Source: Pedobacter sp. MC2016-24
GTDB lineage: Bacteria; Bacteroidota; Bacteroidia; Sphingobacteriales; Sphingobacteriaceae
Direction of reading: 5' to 3'
DNA length: 64,000 nt
Assembly: GCF_015223055.1 (NCBI RefSeq)
Contig: NZ_JADFBX010000019.1
Coordinates: 1-64,000, forward strand
A program made the position numbers and the translations under genes. Under the pieces are notes generated by a model, which saw only the letters and a list, made by a program, of their open reading frames with translations, was not told the DNA's origin and searched no databases. Shown here piece by piece: positions 32,321-41,385 of the stretch; positions within the stretch are counted from its first letter, which is position 1, and each line of letters begins with the position of its first letter.

Positions 32321-35037
32321 TAAAATTTAAAAGTCAAACTTGCAGCAATGGTTCTTGGCATTTGAGCGGTTAACACACCCTGACCAGCAAAATATTTTTC
32401 ATCTGCTAAGTTATCCACTTTAACACCCAATCTGTATTGTGGCTTATCATAAAATACGGTGGCTGTAGCCATGATATATGATGGCAAAGTGAATACCCCG
32501 GTAATCGCAGAGTTAGAAGTTTTATGCTCACCGATATAATTGATACCAGTACCTAAACCTAAACCTTTTAAATCACCACGTGGAATTGCGTAGCTGATCC
32601 ACGAGTTTACCAGTAGTGCCGGGCCTGCCGACGCTGGTCTGCGGCCTTCCAAAGCTGCTGTACCCTTAACCAGTTTGCTGTCATTATAGCTATAACCTGC
32701 AATGATATTCATCCCTTCAAATGGATTACTGATCAGTTCCAACTCTACCCCTTTACTTTTTTGAGTACCATTCTGCACCGTTACATTATAATTTGAACCA
32801 TCTACAACTATCGCTTCAGTACGCGTCATGTTTTCCACTTCAATATCATAAGCACTCGCTGTGAAACTAAGTCTGCCTTCAAAAAGTTCCATTTTAACAC
32901 CTGCTTCAAATTGATTCGCATGTTGGGGCTTGAATGTACCAGAAACTCCTGAGCCCTGTGGCTGCGTAACAGGTGGCACATAACTAAAACCATTCATATA
33001 ATTGCCAAACAAGGAAACTCTATCCTTCAATACTTGGTATACCATGCCCAATTTAGGCGAGACAGCCGTTTGCAGATAAGAACTACTCAATATATTGTTG
33101 ATCTGATTTCTTGTGCCCCTGTTATGAAAACGGTCAATACGTAAACTCAGCATAGCAATCAATCTGTCGGTCAGATTCAACACATTGGAAGCATAGGCAC
33201 TGTAAATATTGCTTTTGGTATTGTTCTTTGTAGGTTGAAATTTGGTGGGATCCAACTTGTTAATTGCATCAAGCTGTGCCAGCTTGAACTCTACCAGTGA
33301 TCGGGATAACCTTGCATAACTGGCGTCAGGTTTTACAGCACTGGTGGTATCAAATGCCAGGTTAGCTGAATTGTTGTTGTTAATTGTCTGATTGAGGTAG
33401 TCAACACCCACCACCAACCTGTTTCGCAGACCAGCAATCTTAAAATCACCGATAAAGTTCTGCTGAATATCCGTGGCTGTATTTACAGAATTTTGCAGGG
33501 AGATGTTACGCTCCAACATATCATCCGTTTTAGCCAAACGGACAAACTCATACTGATAAAACCCATCCGACTTTCGTGTATTACTTGAATAGATGGTTTG
33601 TGAAGTCCATTGTTGCGATAGCTTATACGTGATCTGCGCCCTCGCATTTACAGTTGGGTTTTTCATCGTAATATCATTACTGGTAAATGAACGTTTCCAA
33701 TCGTAATTCAATTCCTTCGGTGTTGTTGCAAAAAATGCCCGCGAACGATTTAAAAAAATTGAAGTAGGACTTGTACCTTCCATTTCGTAGAAACTGGCAT
33801 TCAAGCTTAGTGTTAATCTGTCGTTTGCCCTGTACTCAAATGACGGAGCCAGGAAAACTGATTTTTTGAATCCCGCATCCTGAAAGCTGTTTTGATTTTG
33901 ATAAGCTGCAGTCATCCTGAATAACAGCTTCTTATCCTTATTAACCGGACCATACACATCTGCAGAAAGGCGATTCAGCCCATAACTTCCGGTGGTGTAG
34001 TTGAGTTCTCCGCCTAATGTGTCCACCGGCTTTTTAGTTGCTATATTGATTAAACCACCAAAGGCCACAACAGCGCCACCATATAAAGTACCAGACGGGC
34101 CTTTCACCAACTCAACACGTTCAATATTTACCGGATCTATCTCGCCATTGGTTTGTGAAGGCACACCATCTACCAGCGAAGCTTCTGTACGGAAACCACG
34201 CATACTATAAGCAGAAGCACCGTCTGCATTGATCCCCCGACTACCTTGTATTTTATAGATTCCCGGGCTGTTTTTTAAAGACATACTAAACTCTGTAACC
34301 ATCTGCTCGGTAAGTAAAGTCTTTGGTATGGTGGTATAAACCTGCGGGTTCTCCAGGTTCCCTAAAGGCATTTTAGCCGCTGTAGTTGTTTTCTTTACCG
34401 CAAATTTATTCGTACTACCGCCATTGATCACAACCTCCTCAAGCTGATCATTGCTTTCAGTTAGCACAAAATCCACAGAAACCGTTTTACCAGCAATTAC
34501 TGTCACTTCCTTTTGCTGAACGCCAAGTCCTACAAAGCTGGCCACCAACTTATAAGTTCCGGCTTCCAGATCTTTCAACAAATAATTACCGCGGGCATCT
34601 ACCTGGGCGCTTTTAACACCTTTGACACCAATTGTCACAAACTCAGCGGGCTTTCCGTCATTTGTGGTAACCCTACCCCGAACGCTACCTTTAATACCTG
34701 AGGTTTGTATAGTGATCTGAGTACCATTTACACTCAACCCCTTAAGCTGACTACCTAGCAAATCGGCTAAAGCCTCTTTCAATGTTTTATCTTTAAAACT
34801 TACATTCAACCGCTTATAAACATTCAATTGTGTGCTGCTGTAGGAAAACTGAACCCCAGCATCATCGCCCAGGGCTTTAAGCGCATCACTAAGACTAACA
34901 TTATTCAATTGAAGCGTTACTTTCTTTTCCAGTACCGGGCTTTGCCATGCATAACTGCCAAGAGGCAGATATACCATGCTGCAGAATAAAAGCAGGAAAA
35001 TTACGAATTGTTTCTTTTGGGTACATCCTTTGTACAT
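32320..35037 (-). CDS. TonB-dependent siderophore receptor
   Basis: A 905-residue outer-membrane receptor. In order: signal peptide, STN domain (VTLQLNNVSLSDALKALGDDAGVQFSYSS, about 40-110), carboxypeptidase-like regulatory domain (about 120-195), plug with GIYKIQGSRGINADG...MRGF and VERVELVKGPSGTLYGG (siderophore-receptor signature) and barrel ending AASLTFKF. The STN domain plus upstream sigma/FecR genes indicate surface signalling; the downstream PepSY protein supports iron-siderophore uptake. I prefer the start at 35037 (MYKGCTQKK); an upstream Met at 35079 is possible. Confidence 0.93.
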   Translation of the reverse strand: MYKGCTQKKQFVIFLLLFCSMVYLPLGSYAWQSPVLEKKVTLQLNNVSLSDALKALGDDAGVQFSYSSTQLNVYKRLNVSFKDKTLKEALADLLGSQLKGLSVNGTQITIQTSGIKGSVRGRVTTNDGKPAEFVTIGVKGVKSAQVDARGNYLLKDLEAGTYKLVASFVGLGVQQKEVTVIAGKTVSVDFVLTESNDQLEEVVINGGSTNKFAVKKTTTAAKMPLGNLENPQVYTTIPKTLLTEQMVTEFSMSLKNSPGIYKIQGSRGINADGASAYSMRGFRTEASLVDGVPSQTNGEIDPVNIERVELVKGPSGTLYGGAVVAFGGLINIATKKPVDTLGGELNYTTGSYGLNRLSADVYGPVNKDKKLLFRMTAAYQNQNSFQDAGFKKSVFLAPSFEYRANDRLTLSLNASFYEMEGTSPTSIFLNRSRAFFATTPKELNYDWKRSFTSNDITMKNPTVNARAQITYKLSQQWTSQTIYSSNTRKSDGFYQYEFVRLAKTDDMLERNISLQNSVNTATDIQQNFIGDFKIAGLRNRLVVGVDYLNQTINNNNSANLAFDTTSAVKPDASYARLSRSLVEFKLAQLDAINKLDPTKFQPTKNNTKSNIYSAYASNVLNLTDRLIAMLSLRIDRFHNRGTRNQINNILSSSYLQTAVSPKLGMVYQVLKDRVSLFGNYMNGFSYVPPVTQPQGSGVSGTFKPQHANQFEAGVKMELFEGRLSFTASAYDIEVENMTRTEAIVVDGSNYNVTVQNGTQKSKGVELELISNPFEGMNIIAGYSYNDSKLVKGTAALEGRRPASAGPALLVNSWISYAIPRGDLKGLGLGTGINYIGEHKTSNSAITGVFTLPSYIMATATVFYDKPQYRLGVKVDNLADEKYFAGQGVLTAQMPRTIAASLTFKF

Positions 35038-35082
35038 ACTTTTGTTTGTTGTTAAATTAATAATGAATTGATTTTTCAATAG

Positions 35083-35113
35083 CCCGGTGTGAAGTTTGCC
35101 GACTGAAACCGGG
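35083..35113. terminator. Hairpin between fecR and siderophore receptor
   Basis: CCCGGT and ACCGGG pair around a loop of about 19 nt; on the minus strand it is followed by CTATTGAAAAAT. It occupies the same place as the hairpin in the first FecR/receptor module (4545-4578). Confidence 0.45.
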
Positions 35114-35139
35114 TTTATTTTATAATTGGTTTGGGATGA

Positions 35140-36117
35140 TCAATAAAGTGCGAATGTTTGTCCTTGCTGCCTATACCTGAATTTGACTGCAAAGCCCATA
35201 CTTTCCAATACCTTTTTCAAGCTTGGGTTCTTAAAACTCCCGGTATAACGTTCTTGACGAAGCTCAGCTCTGTCGATCTTGATTTTCACATTGTACCAGC
35301 GCTCAAGCACCAATACAGCATCTTCGACAGTCAAATTATCCAGAAATAGTTCGTTATTCTTCCAGGCCAGATACTTACTGGCATACACTTCCTCGGTACT
35401 CATCACCGGAGCTGATGGCACAGCGGTTTCATAAATCCCTCTTTTATTGGCTGTCAGAATGAGTTGCTGCTCACCAGCATCCGCCGTAAATTTAACCCGA
35501 CCTTCTTCAACCACTACTGAAGTAGCCGTTTCATCAGGCAAGCACCTTAAGTTGAATCGGGTACCCAAAACCTGTACCTTAGTTTTTTCCGTATGAATAA
35601 CAAAAGGTTTTGATGGGTCTTTAGCCACATTAAAATAAGCCTCTCCACTGAATTCCAGCATCCTCAGTTTACCGCTAAAACGCAGGGGAAATCGCAATCT
35701 GCTCTCAGCATTCAGCCAGGCAATTGTCCCGTCAGGTAAGGTTACGGTTAACTTCTGGCCTTTGAGGGTTTTCACCTCTTTATAAACCACCATTTGGTTT
35801 TTGCTACTGTTTTCCCAGCCAGCGTTTAAATAAAAGCCCAGCGTTGCGCCAGCTACCAACACCACACAGGCTACCAGCTGCCATATGCTCAGGTAGCTCG
35901 TCAATTTTAAAGCATGGACCGGTGTGGGTTGAGCCAATGATGGATAACGGGAAGTTAGTTTCTTCCAGCCTTTGTCCTCCAAAGCCTTTAAATCTGTGTC
36001 CTGAGGAAAGCTCATCTCTACCTCATCAGATGCTAACCATTGTTCAACACAATGTTGCTCCTCTGGAGTACACAGGCCAAGATGGTAACGATCAATAGTT
36101 TCTTTAGTAATCTGCAT
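35140..36117 (-). CDS. FecR-family anti-sigma factor
   Basis: A 325-residue membrane anti-sigma factor: N-terminal cytoplasmic region (LGLCTPEEQHCVEQWLAS), one transmembrane helix (IWQLVACVVLVAGATLGFYL, about 85-105), FecR domain with LPDGTIAWLNAESRLRFPLRF and GEAYFNVAKDPSKPFVIHTEKTKVQVLGTRFN, and C-terminal DUF4974-like region (VLERWYNVKIKID). It lies 92 bp downstream of the sigma gene and upstream of the siderophore receptor, so it should relay siderophore occupancy to that sigma factor. Confidence 0.9.
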   Translation of the reverse strand: MQITKETIDRYHLGLCTPEEQHCVEQWLASDEVEMSFPQDTDLKALEDKGWKKLTSRYPSLAQPTPVHALKLTSYLSIWQLVACVVLVAGATLGFYLNAGWENSSKNQMVVYKEVKTLKGQKLTVTLPDGTIAWLNAESRLRFPLRFSGKLRMLEFSGEAYFNVAKDPSKPFVIHTEKTKVQVLGTRFNLRCLPDETATSVVVEEGRVKFTADAGEQQLILTANKRGIYETAVPSAPVMSTEEVYASKYLAWKNNELFLDNLTVEDAVLVLERWYNVKIKIDRAELRQERYTGSFKNPSLKKVLESMGFAVKFRYRQQGQTFALY

Positions 36118-36209
36118 AGCAATCGGGCATCCCTAATGTGCCCTTATACTATAAAGCCGGATAAGCCGCAGTTTTTCCTAGGCCGGATTTCAATAAAATT
36201 CAAATTAAA

Positions 36210-36788
36210 TCACAAAGACCTGAATTCCTGCAAATTAATCTTCAAGAAATTCATCGCTTTATATAAATGATACTCGACAGTCTTCTCAGAGATCAACAGG
36301 AGCTGCGCAATTTCTCCATTACTCATTCCTTGCTCCTGGCTTAAACGATAAATCTCTCTGCAACGGCATGGAAGTTCATCTACCAGCAAATTCAAACTCC
36401 CCTTCAACTCATTAAAAAAGACCTGTTCTTCTGTACAATTTCTACTGCTACACAGATTTTGTAACGCGCAGTTGATGTGCTCCCTATGGCTATTGCTGGT
36501 ACGAAGATATTCAAAGGCCTCTAGTTTTGCTGCCCGGTTTAAATACTGTTCGATACTGGTCTTAATGACAATCTTCTCCCGACGCTCCCAAAGTGACGCA
36601 AATAAATCCTGACAAATTTCTTCGGCAATTTCTTCATCACGGGTATAATGAAAAATAATACCAAATACAGTTTTCCAGCAATTCCGATAAATGCGTGCAA
36701 ATCCCTGCTCAGTTAAGTGTTGACTGGCAAATGAAACATGTAGGTCTTGATTTAAAAGAGATCCAGGCACTTCCGTAAATTTGCCCAA
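36210..36788 (-). CDS. RNA polymerase ECF sigma-70 factor, FecI type
   Basis: An ECF sigma factor of up to 192 residues. Region 2: DEEIAEEICQDLFASLWERREKI; region 4: GMSNGEIAQLLLISEKTVEYHLYKAMNFLK. The longest form starts at a TTG (36786-36788) that overlaps a -7 box TAGCTTTG (36786-36793), so translation more likely begins at the GTG at 36768-36770. It heads the sigma-FecR-receptor-PepSY iron-uptake operon. Confidence 0.88.
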   Translation of the reverse strand: MGKFTEVPGSLLNQDLHVSFASQHLTEQGFARIYRNCWKTVFGIIFHYTRDEEIAEEICQDLFASLWERREKIVIKTSIEQYLNRAAKLEAFEYLRTSNSHREHINCALQNLCSSRNCTEEQVFFNELKGSLNLLVDELPCRCREIYRLSQEQGMSNGEIAQLLLISEKTVEYHLYKAMNFLKINLQEFRSL

Positions 36789-36812
36789 AGCTAGCTAATA
36801 AAATGGAATCAA
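36786..36812 (-). promoter_or_regulatory. Candidate promoter of second sigma/FecR module
   Basis: On the minus strand TTG (36810-36812), a 16-bp spacer and TAGCTTTG (36786-36793). The spacer is shorter than the usual 19-20 bp, so this is tentative. No Fur-box-like palindrome was recognised. Confidence 0.4.
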
Positions 36813-36832
36813 TCTAAATAAATTGAGAAAAT

Positions 36833-36868
36833 AAAAATCCACCCTCAAATCAATAAAGGTGGATTTCT
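36833..36868 (-). terminator. Terminator of the NmrA-like gene
   Basis: AAATCCACC and GGTGGATTT form a 9-bp stem; on the minus strand TTTTTATTTTC follows. It begins about 15 bp after the NmrA gene stop. Confidence 0.75.
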
Positions 36869-36883
36869 ATCACAAAGTCAAGG

Positions 36884-37762
36884 CTAAAATGCCTTAGCAA
36901 ATTCAACTGCAAAATCATTTAGCTTTATTTTACCGATAGATGATGGCTTGTTGTTAAAGTAATGTTCAAATAACTTATGACTCCTCATCGCATCACCCAT
37001 TTCTACATAACTTTTAGCCATTGGCTCCGGCAGTCCTGCTTGAACCATACCTTGCAAAGCATCTTCATCCTTAAATTCTACCCATGGAAGTTCTGGCTTA
37101 CCCACAGCAGCCCCCAATGCACTGGCCACATTTCCAGCGGTACTTTCATCACTGGCTATATAACGTACGCTTTTCCCTGAAAATCCCGCCGCCAGTTCTT
37201 CTGCAGCTACCACTGCAATATCTTTAGGATGAACCAATACCAGTGGTGTATCTGCCCCGTAATTTGACCCCAATATACCAGCATGTTTAATCATGTCGAT
37301 ATTCGCCAGGAAATTGATATAGAAAAATGCCGGACGCAAATGTTTAACAGCCACACCATCTAGCTTGCTATAAGTTTGCTCTACATCATGCAAACCGGAA
37401 ATAGGTCCTGTGCCCCCATCTAAATCGGCTCCGATACTACTCAGGTTAACTACCCGCTTAACACCTGCAGCTTGGATGGCCTCGGCATATTTTTCTCCAG
37501 TGGAAGAAATGAACTCCCTGATGTTTGAAGCGCCGAAATTTGGTGGCACCATGGTATAGATTGCATCTTTACCCGAAAATGCCTCCGTTAAAAAAGCGAC
37601 ATCTTCTACTGAGCCAATAGCCGCCGTTGCGCCAATGGCTTCAATGGCTTCGACCTTTGCATCGCTACTGCTGATGATTGTAACCTGGTGTCCAGCTGCA
37701 ATTAAAATCTCTGCCAATGGTTTACTGATATTTCCTAGTGATCCTGTGATTGTAAAATTCAT
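36884..37762 (-). CDS. NmrA-family NAD(P)-binding protein
   Basis: A 292-residue atypical short-chain dehydrogenase-like protein. The N-terminal Rossmann motif is TGSLGNISKPLAEIL; VKRVVNLSSIGAD and the LRPAFFYINFL segment are NmrA/quinone-reductase-like features. Members include NAD(P)H:quinone reductases and redox-sensing proteins. The ATG at 37762 is chosen because the extended form reads through the promoter. It is divergent from an HxlR-family regulator, the usual pairing, and presumably under its control. Confidence 0.88.
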   Translation of the reverse strand: MNFTITGSLGNISKPLAEILIAAGHQVTIISSSDAKVEAIEAIGATAAIGSVEDVAFLTEAFSGKDAIYTMVPPNFGASNIREFISSTGEKYAEAIQAAGVKRVVNLSSIGADLDGGTGPISGLHDVEQTYSKLDGVAVKHLRPAFFYINFLANIDMIKHAGILGSNYGADTPLVLVHPKDIAVVAAEELAAGFSGKSVRYIASDESTAGNVASALGAAVGKPELPWVEFKDEDALQGMVQAGLPEPMAKSYVEMGDAMRSHKLFEHYFNNKPSSIGKIKLNDFAVEFAKAF

Positions 37763-37788
37763 AATATTATATTTTAAATTGTTGAATA

Positions 37789-37827
37789 CAAAGGTATATT
37801 TGTACTTACTTTTATACAAGTACTTAC
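37789..37827. promoter_or_regulatory. Overlapping divergent promoters with GTACTTAC repeats
   Basis: Minus strand: TTG (37817-37819), 20-bp spacer, TACCTTTG (37789-37796) for the NmrA gene. Plus strand: TATATTTG (37795-37802) for the HxlR gene, without a clear -33. The octamer GTACTTAC occurs twice in direct orientation, 37802-37809 and 37820-37827, 18 bp apart, within and beside both promoters. This is a good candidate HxlR operator. Confidence 0.65.
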
Positions 37828-37843
37828 CCCAAAGTATGTAACC

Positions 37844-38212
37844 ATGACCGCAATTAAAGAAAGTTCTACCCGCAATTTCAACAAGCAGGCATCTGCTACT
37901 TCATGCCCTGTAACTTATGTCATGAACAAAATAGGTGGACACTGGAAACCCATTATTTTGTATCATTTGTCAAACGGACCTAAGCGTTACAGTGAATTAA
38001 AACGTGCCATTCCTGAGATCACCGAAAAAATGCTGATCCAGCATCTAAAGCAATTACAACTGGACGACATCGTGTTAAGAACTGCCGAACCGGTTGTTCC
38101 TCCATTCGTGACCTATTCTTTAACTCAGGCAGGCGCAAAATTACAGCCAGTATTGTCTGCAATGGCCATTTGGGGCTTAGATGATATGGAACAGAGAAGA
38201 CCCCTGAAATGA
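37844..38212 (+). CDS. HxlR-family transcriptional regulator
   Basis: A 122-residue winged-helix regulator: a Cys in the N-terminal ATSCPVTYVMNKIGGHWKPIILYHLSNGPKRYSELKRAIPEITEKMLIQHLKQLQ is the family signature, where the Cys can act as a redox or electrophile sensor. It is divergent from the NmrA-like gene and shares a regulatory region with GTACTTAC repeats. Likely a repressor released by quinone, aldehyde or thiol stress, by family analogy. Confidence 0.92.
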   Translation: MTAIKESSTRNFNKQASATSCPVTYVMNKIGGHWKPIILYHLSNGPKRYSELKRAIPEITEKMLIQHLKQLQLDDIVLRTAEPVVPPFVTYSLTQAGAKLQPVLSAMAIWGLDDMEQRRPLK

Positions 38213-38244
38213 TGATGTGTTAATTTTTTAAAATCTACGCCACA

Positions 38245-39402
38245 TTAGCTGTGGTTTTTAATTTTGGTTTTCAACATCACTGCCGCCTGGGTATACCCAC
38301 CTTCAGAGCCATCGACAAAATGAATGTGACCGTCCTCCAGGTCGCGTACATAACAAGACATGACCGCATCCCTGCTGATGTGAACGCCGTATAAAATGTC
38401 ACCTTCCGATTCCAGCTGATCAAGCTTTTTGAGCAATTTTAATCTTTGTTGTTCATTACCAGATATCACCGTATTGATCTTCCCGTCAATCACCAGGGTA
38501 TCTGACATTTCCACCAAACGATTCAGGTAATATTTACCACGCGCGGTGCGAAAATAAATATAACCGTATAAATTGATTAACCAGGTCTCGATCAATCCAA
38601 ACCACCTGATTTTACCGATCCCGGCACGCATTTCACGCTTCAATCGGTTAAAAGTTGTCTTGAGTTTAAGTTTCGCCACAGAAATGGGTTGCCGGATCCG
38701 CTGCTCTCCGTAAATATCATCCAGCAAAGCGATGACTTTACTGAAGGCCTTTGATTGCAGCCTCTTTTTACCAGTAACAACCAATAGTGTGACCACTTCA
38801 TTGCTGTTTTCCGGAGGCCCGATCTTATCCCAACGGCATTGCATGCCACTAAGATCCAGATTGTCAACCCCATTGCCTTGCTTTCCGAATAAGTAATCCT
38901 CGGCTTTAATTAACCGTTCTGCATAGCTCAGCCCATTGCCCAGCAGCACCGGAATGGCAAAAGATTTTGCCATATTGAATTTACTGATCTTCAGCTCATC
39001 ACCATGATCATAAATCTCCAGCACAGGCACAGTCCCTACCCGAAGTTCTAAATCGAAATTAAGCAGTACATTTTGCTTGTAAAGCAAGAGCAAATCCATA
39101 AGTACATCTACTACCGACGAAGGGACGATAAAGGTTGCCCCATCCCCGCCAAAAAAGAAAGGGATACTAATTCCTCTTTTAAATACAAGGTTCAAAACGG
39201 TAACAATACTACCGGTGGCCAAAAGGTTAACCGTTTCGTGCTGCCCCTGGAGTATAGCCTGGGTAGAGCCCTTAATATCCGTGATAATTACATGCCAATC
39301 GGCCGGAACCCGATGAAATAATTTTTCATTATTCAGCAGTTTGCTGAGTGACAGGGATCTTTCTGGCAATTGATGGTAAAACAAATCTCCGGTTACCGGC
39401 AT
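38245..39402 (-). CDS. DUF3095 protein with class III cyclase-like core
   Basis: A 385-residue protein matching DUF3095. Its first part contains VIITDIKGSTQAI (Asp 42) and FFFGGDGATFIVP (Asp 87), which mirror the two metal-binding Asp motifs (DIxGST and GDG) of class III nucleotidyl cyclases, with 45 residues between them as in that family. The C-terminal part (IDGKINTVISGNEQQRLKLLKKLDQLESEGDILYGVHIS) has no recognised domain. No signal peptide or clear membrane helix. A signalling role is inferred only; no cyclase activity is known to me for this family. Confidence 0.82.
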   Translation of the reverse strand: MPVTGDLFYHQLPERSLSLSKLLNNEKLFHRVPADWHVIITDIKGSTQAILQGQHETVNLLATGSIVTVLNLVFKRGISIPFFFGGDGATFIVPSSVVDVLMDLLLLYKQNVLLNFDLELRVGTVPVLEIYDHGDELKISKFNMAKSFAIPVLLGNGLSYAERLIKAEDYLFGKQGNGVDNLDLSGMQCRWDKIGPPENSNEVVTLLVVTGKKRLQSKAFSKVIALLDDIYGEQRIRQPISVAKLKLKTTFNRLKREMRAGIGKIRWFGLIETWLINLYGYIYFRTARGKYYLNRLVEMSDTLVIDGKINTVISGNEQQRLKLLKKLDQLESEGDILYGVHISRDAVMSCYVRDLEDGHIHFVDGSEGGYTQAAVMLKTKIKNHS

Positions 39403-39595
39403 AAATAGAAGATCAGGTGAGTATGTTGAAATTACAGATTTTTATTTGATTTTCCTTATATATATCAACTGTTAAATTTAGAACTGGAAATTCGCGAGAG
39501 ACTATCCTATTGATTCAAAACCTCAAGCACATTTATCAGACCTTTATCCTGGCCAAATTAGTATCTTTATACTTACATTTCAAATCCAAAAATAC

Positions 39596-40258
39596 ATGTC
39601 AGCAAATACCGAGCAAAGTTGTTTTAGCATTCTGGTCCGCAATCCAAATCATGAAATTATAGATCGTGGAACAGGATTCTTCATCAATAAGGATGGCTTT
39701 TTCATCACTGCAGGACATGTAGTTAAAGATCCGACCTGTAAATATTTTGCATTAATAAATGACAAGGAAGCACTTATAGAAGTTAAGTTTAAAGAGTATG
39801 TGCTGCAAGATGCGTACAGATCCGAACTTTACATGGATTTAGCATTTGGTAAAATCTCATATCATCCCAAAAGTTTCATTAAATTAAGTTCGAACCAGCT
39901 GCAACCCGGAGATACAGTGGAATTAAACGGATTCAGTAAGGATGCTCCTAAAGACTGGGCTATCGATACTGATGATCTGAACGAACCCGATAAAAACATC
40001 AGGTTTTACAACAGTTACTCAACTCAAATAAATTCAGATCCAACTGTTAAAGTCAACAAAATTGCCAACAAACATTTTATCATGACTAACGTCTACGCCC
40101 TTGAAAAAGTAATGGCCAACATGAAAGGCTTAAGTGGTGGCCCGATCATGTATAAAGATGGTTGCATAGGAATCGTAAATAATACTCAGGAATGTCTAAG
40201 AAGCACTTACATCATGGAGCAACTTACATCTGCAGGCATTGAGTTTACAACCACCTAA
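39596..40258 (+). CDS. Cytoplasmic trypsin-like serine protease domain protein
   Basis: A 220-residue protein consisting of a single chymotrypsin/HtrA-type protease fold. The triad is visible: His 41 in ITAGHVV, Asp 82 in YMDLAFGKI, Ser about 180 in GLSGGPIM. Unlike DegP/HtrA it has no signal peptide, no membrane anchor and no PDZ domain, so it should act in the cytoplasm. Stand-alone proteases of this kind occur in some regulatory and defence modules, but no partner gene is evident. Upstream TATCTTTA is close to a -7 box. Confidence 0.8.
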   Translation: MSANTEQSCFSILVRNPNHEIIDRGTGFFINKDGFFITAGHVVKDPTCKYFALINDKEALIEVKFKEYVLQDAYRSELYMDLAFGKISYHPKSFIKLSSNQLQPGDTVELNGFSKDAPKDWAIDTDDLNEPDKNIRFYNSYSTQINSDPTVKVNKIANKHFIMTNVYALEKVMANMKGLSGGPIMYKDGCIGIVNNTQECLRSTYIMEQLTSAGIEFTTT

Positions 40259-40326
40259 TCATTCCAAAATGGAAATGTAAGTATTGGTAAATTTCACATG
40301 CTGTCTAGCTTTGTTTATAAAGTCAA

Positions 40327-41373
40327 CTATTTGAGATTCTGTCTAAAAAAAGCATCTAGTTTATCAAAAGGAATCACATCAACTTGATCATACAGGTCAA
40401 CATGAACCGCATTTGGAATAATCATTAGCGCTTTGGGTTCCGCAGCGGCGTTGTAAATATCTTCACTGAAATATTTTGAGTGTGCATTTTCTCCTGCAAT
40501 CAACAACATTGGTCGTGGCGAAATCTCTTTTACATAACTTAAGATAGGCATATTCATAAATGAGATTGGATTGGTTACCAACCATGCCCCGTTTGAATTC
40601 ACTGAATTGACATGAAAACCACGAGACGTTCTGTAATAATCGAAATATTCTTTTATAAATTGCGGTTCATCGCCTTTTAACTTTTCGGGTAAGTTTCTTG
40701 GACCATCAGCTGGTTTTCCAACTTCGGCATCTTTCCAACGTTGCTGGCCCAAATCTTCCAGTGTTTTGGCTCTTTGTTCCGATGTGATCGAATCATTGTA
40801 GCCTTTCGACATTACCCTGGTCATTTCATACAAGCTCGTGGTTGCAACTGCTTTCACACGTTTATCGATGGCAGTCGCGTTCAAAGCAAATCCGCCGAAA
40901 CCACAAATTCCGATAATACCTATTTGGTTTCTATCCACATTCTTTTGCAAACCTAAAAAGTCAATAGCGGCACTAAAATCTTCGGTATTGATTTCCGGAG
41001 ATGCCACATTTCTTGGTTCACCGCCACTTTCGCCAGTGTAAGAAGGGTCGAATGCCAAGGCAGCAAAGCCCCTTTCTGCCATTTGGTTTGCATACAATCC
41101 TGAAGATTGCTGTTTTACTGCACCAAAAGGACCGCTGATGGCCAGTGTCGATAATTTTTCAGTCCCTCTTTTTTTAGGAAGATACAAATCGCCACTTAAT
41201 GTAATTCCATAGCGGTTTTTGAAACTTACTTTTTGACGGGTTACTTTATCACTTAACTGGAAGGTGTAATGTTCCTTTGAGGTATCCATTTTTTCTGAAT
41301 TTGATTTTACACTTTGTGCGAATAATTCTCCTGTTGCTAGAGCCAGTATTCCGATTGCTAATGCTTTTTTCAT
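40327..41373 (-). CDS. Exported alpha/beta hydrolase with Cys at nucleophile elbow
   Basis: A 348-residue exported protein (signal peptide about 1-19) of a Bacteroidota alpha/beta-hydrolase group. The nucleophile elbow reads GICGFGG, with Cys (about residue 158) where Ser is usual, recalling dienelactone hydrolase. Other parts: AFDPSYTGESGGEPRNV and the late His in PNAVHVDLYD. Genes upstream on the same strand encode an acetyltransferase (12 bp away) and an AraC regulator. Substrate unknown. Confidence 0.85.
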   Translation of the reverse strand: MKKALAIGILALATGELFAQSVKSNSEKMDTSKEHYTFQLSDKVTRQKVSFKNRYGITLSGDLYLPKKRGTEKLSTLAISGPFGAVKQQSSGLYANQMAERGFAALAFDPSYTGESGGEPRNVASPEINTEDFSAAIDFLGLQKNVDRNQIGIIGICGFGGFALNATAIDKRVKAVATTSLYEMTRVMSKGYNDSITSEQRAKTLEDLGQQRWKDAEVGKPADGPRNLPEKLKGDEPQFIKEYFDYYRTSRGFHVNSVNSNGAWLVTNPISFMNMPILSYVKEISPRPMLLIAGENAHSKYFSEDIYNAAAEPKALMIIPNAVHVDLYDQVDVIPFDKLDAFFRQNLK

Positions 41374-41385
41374 TCTATTTTTGTG

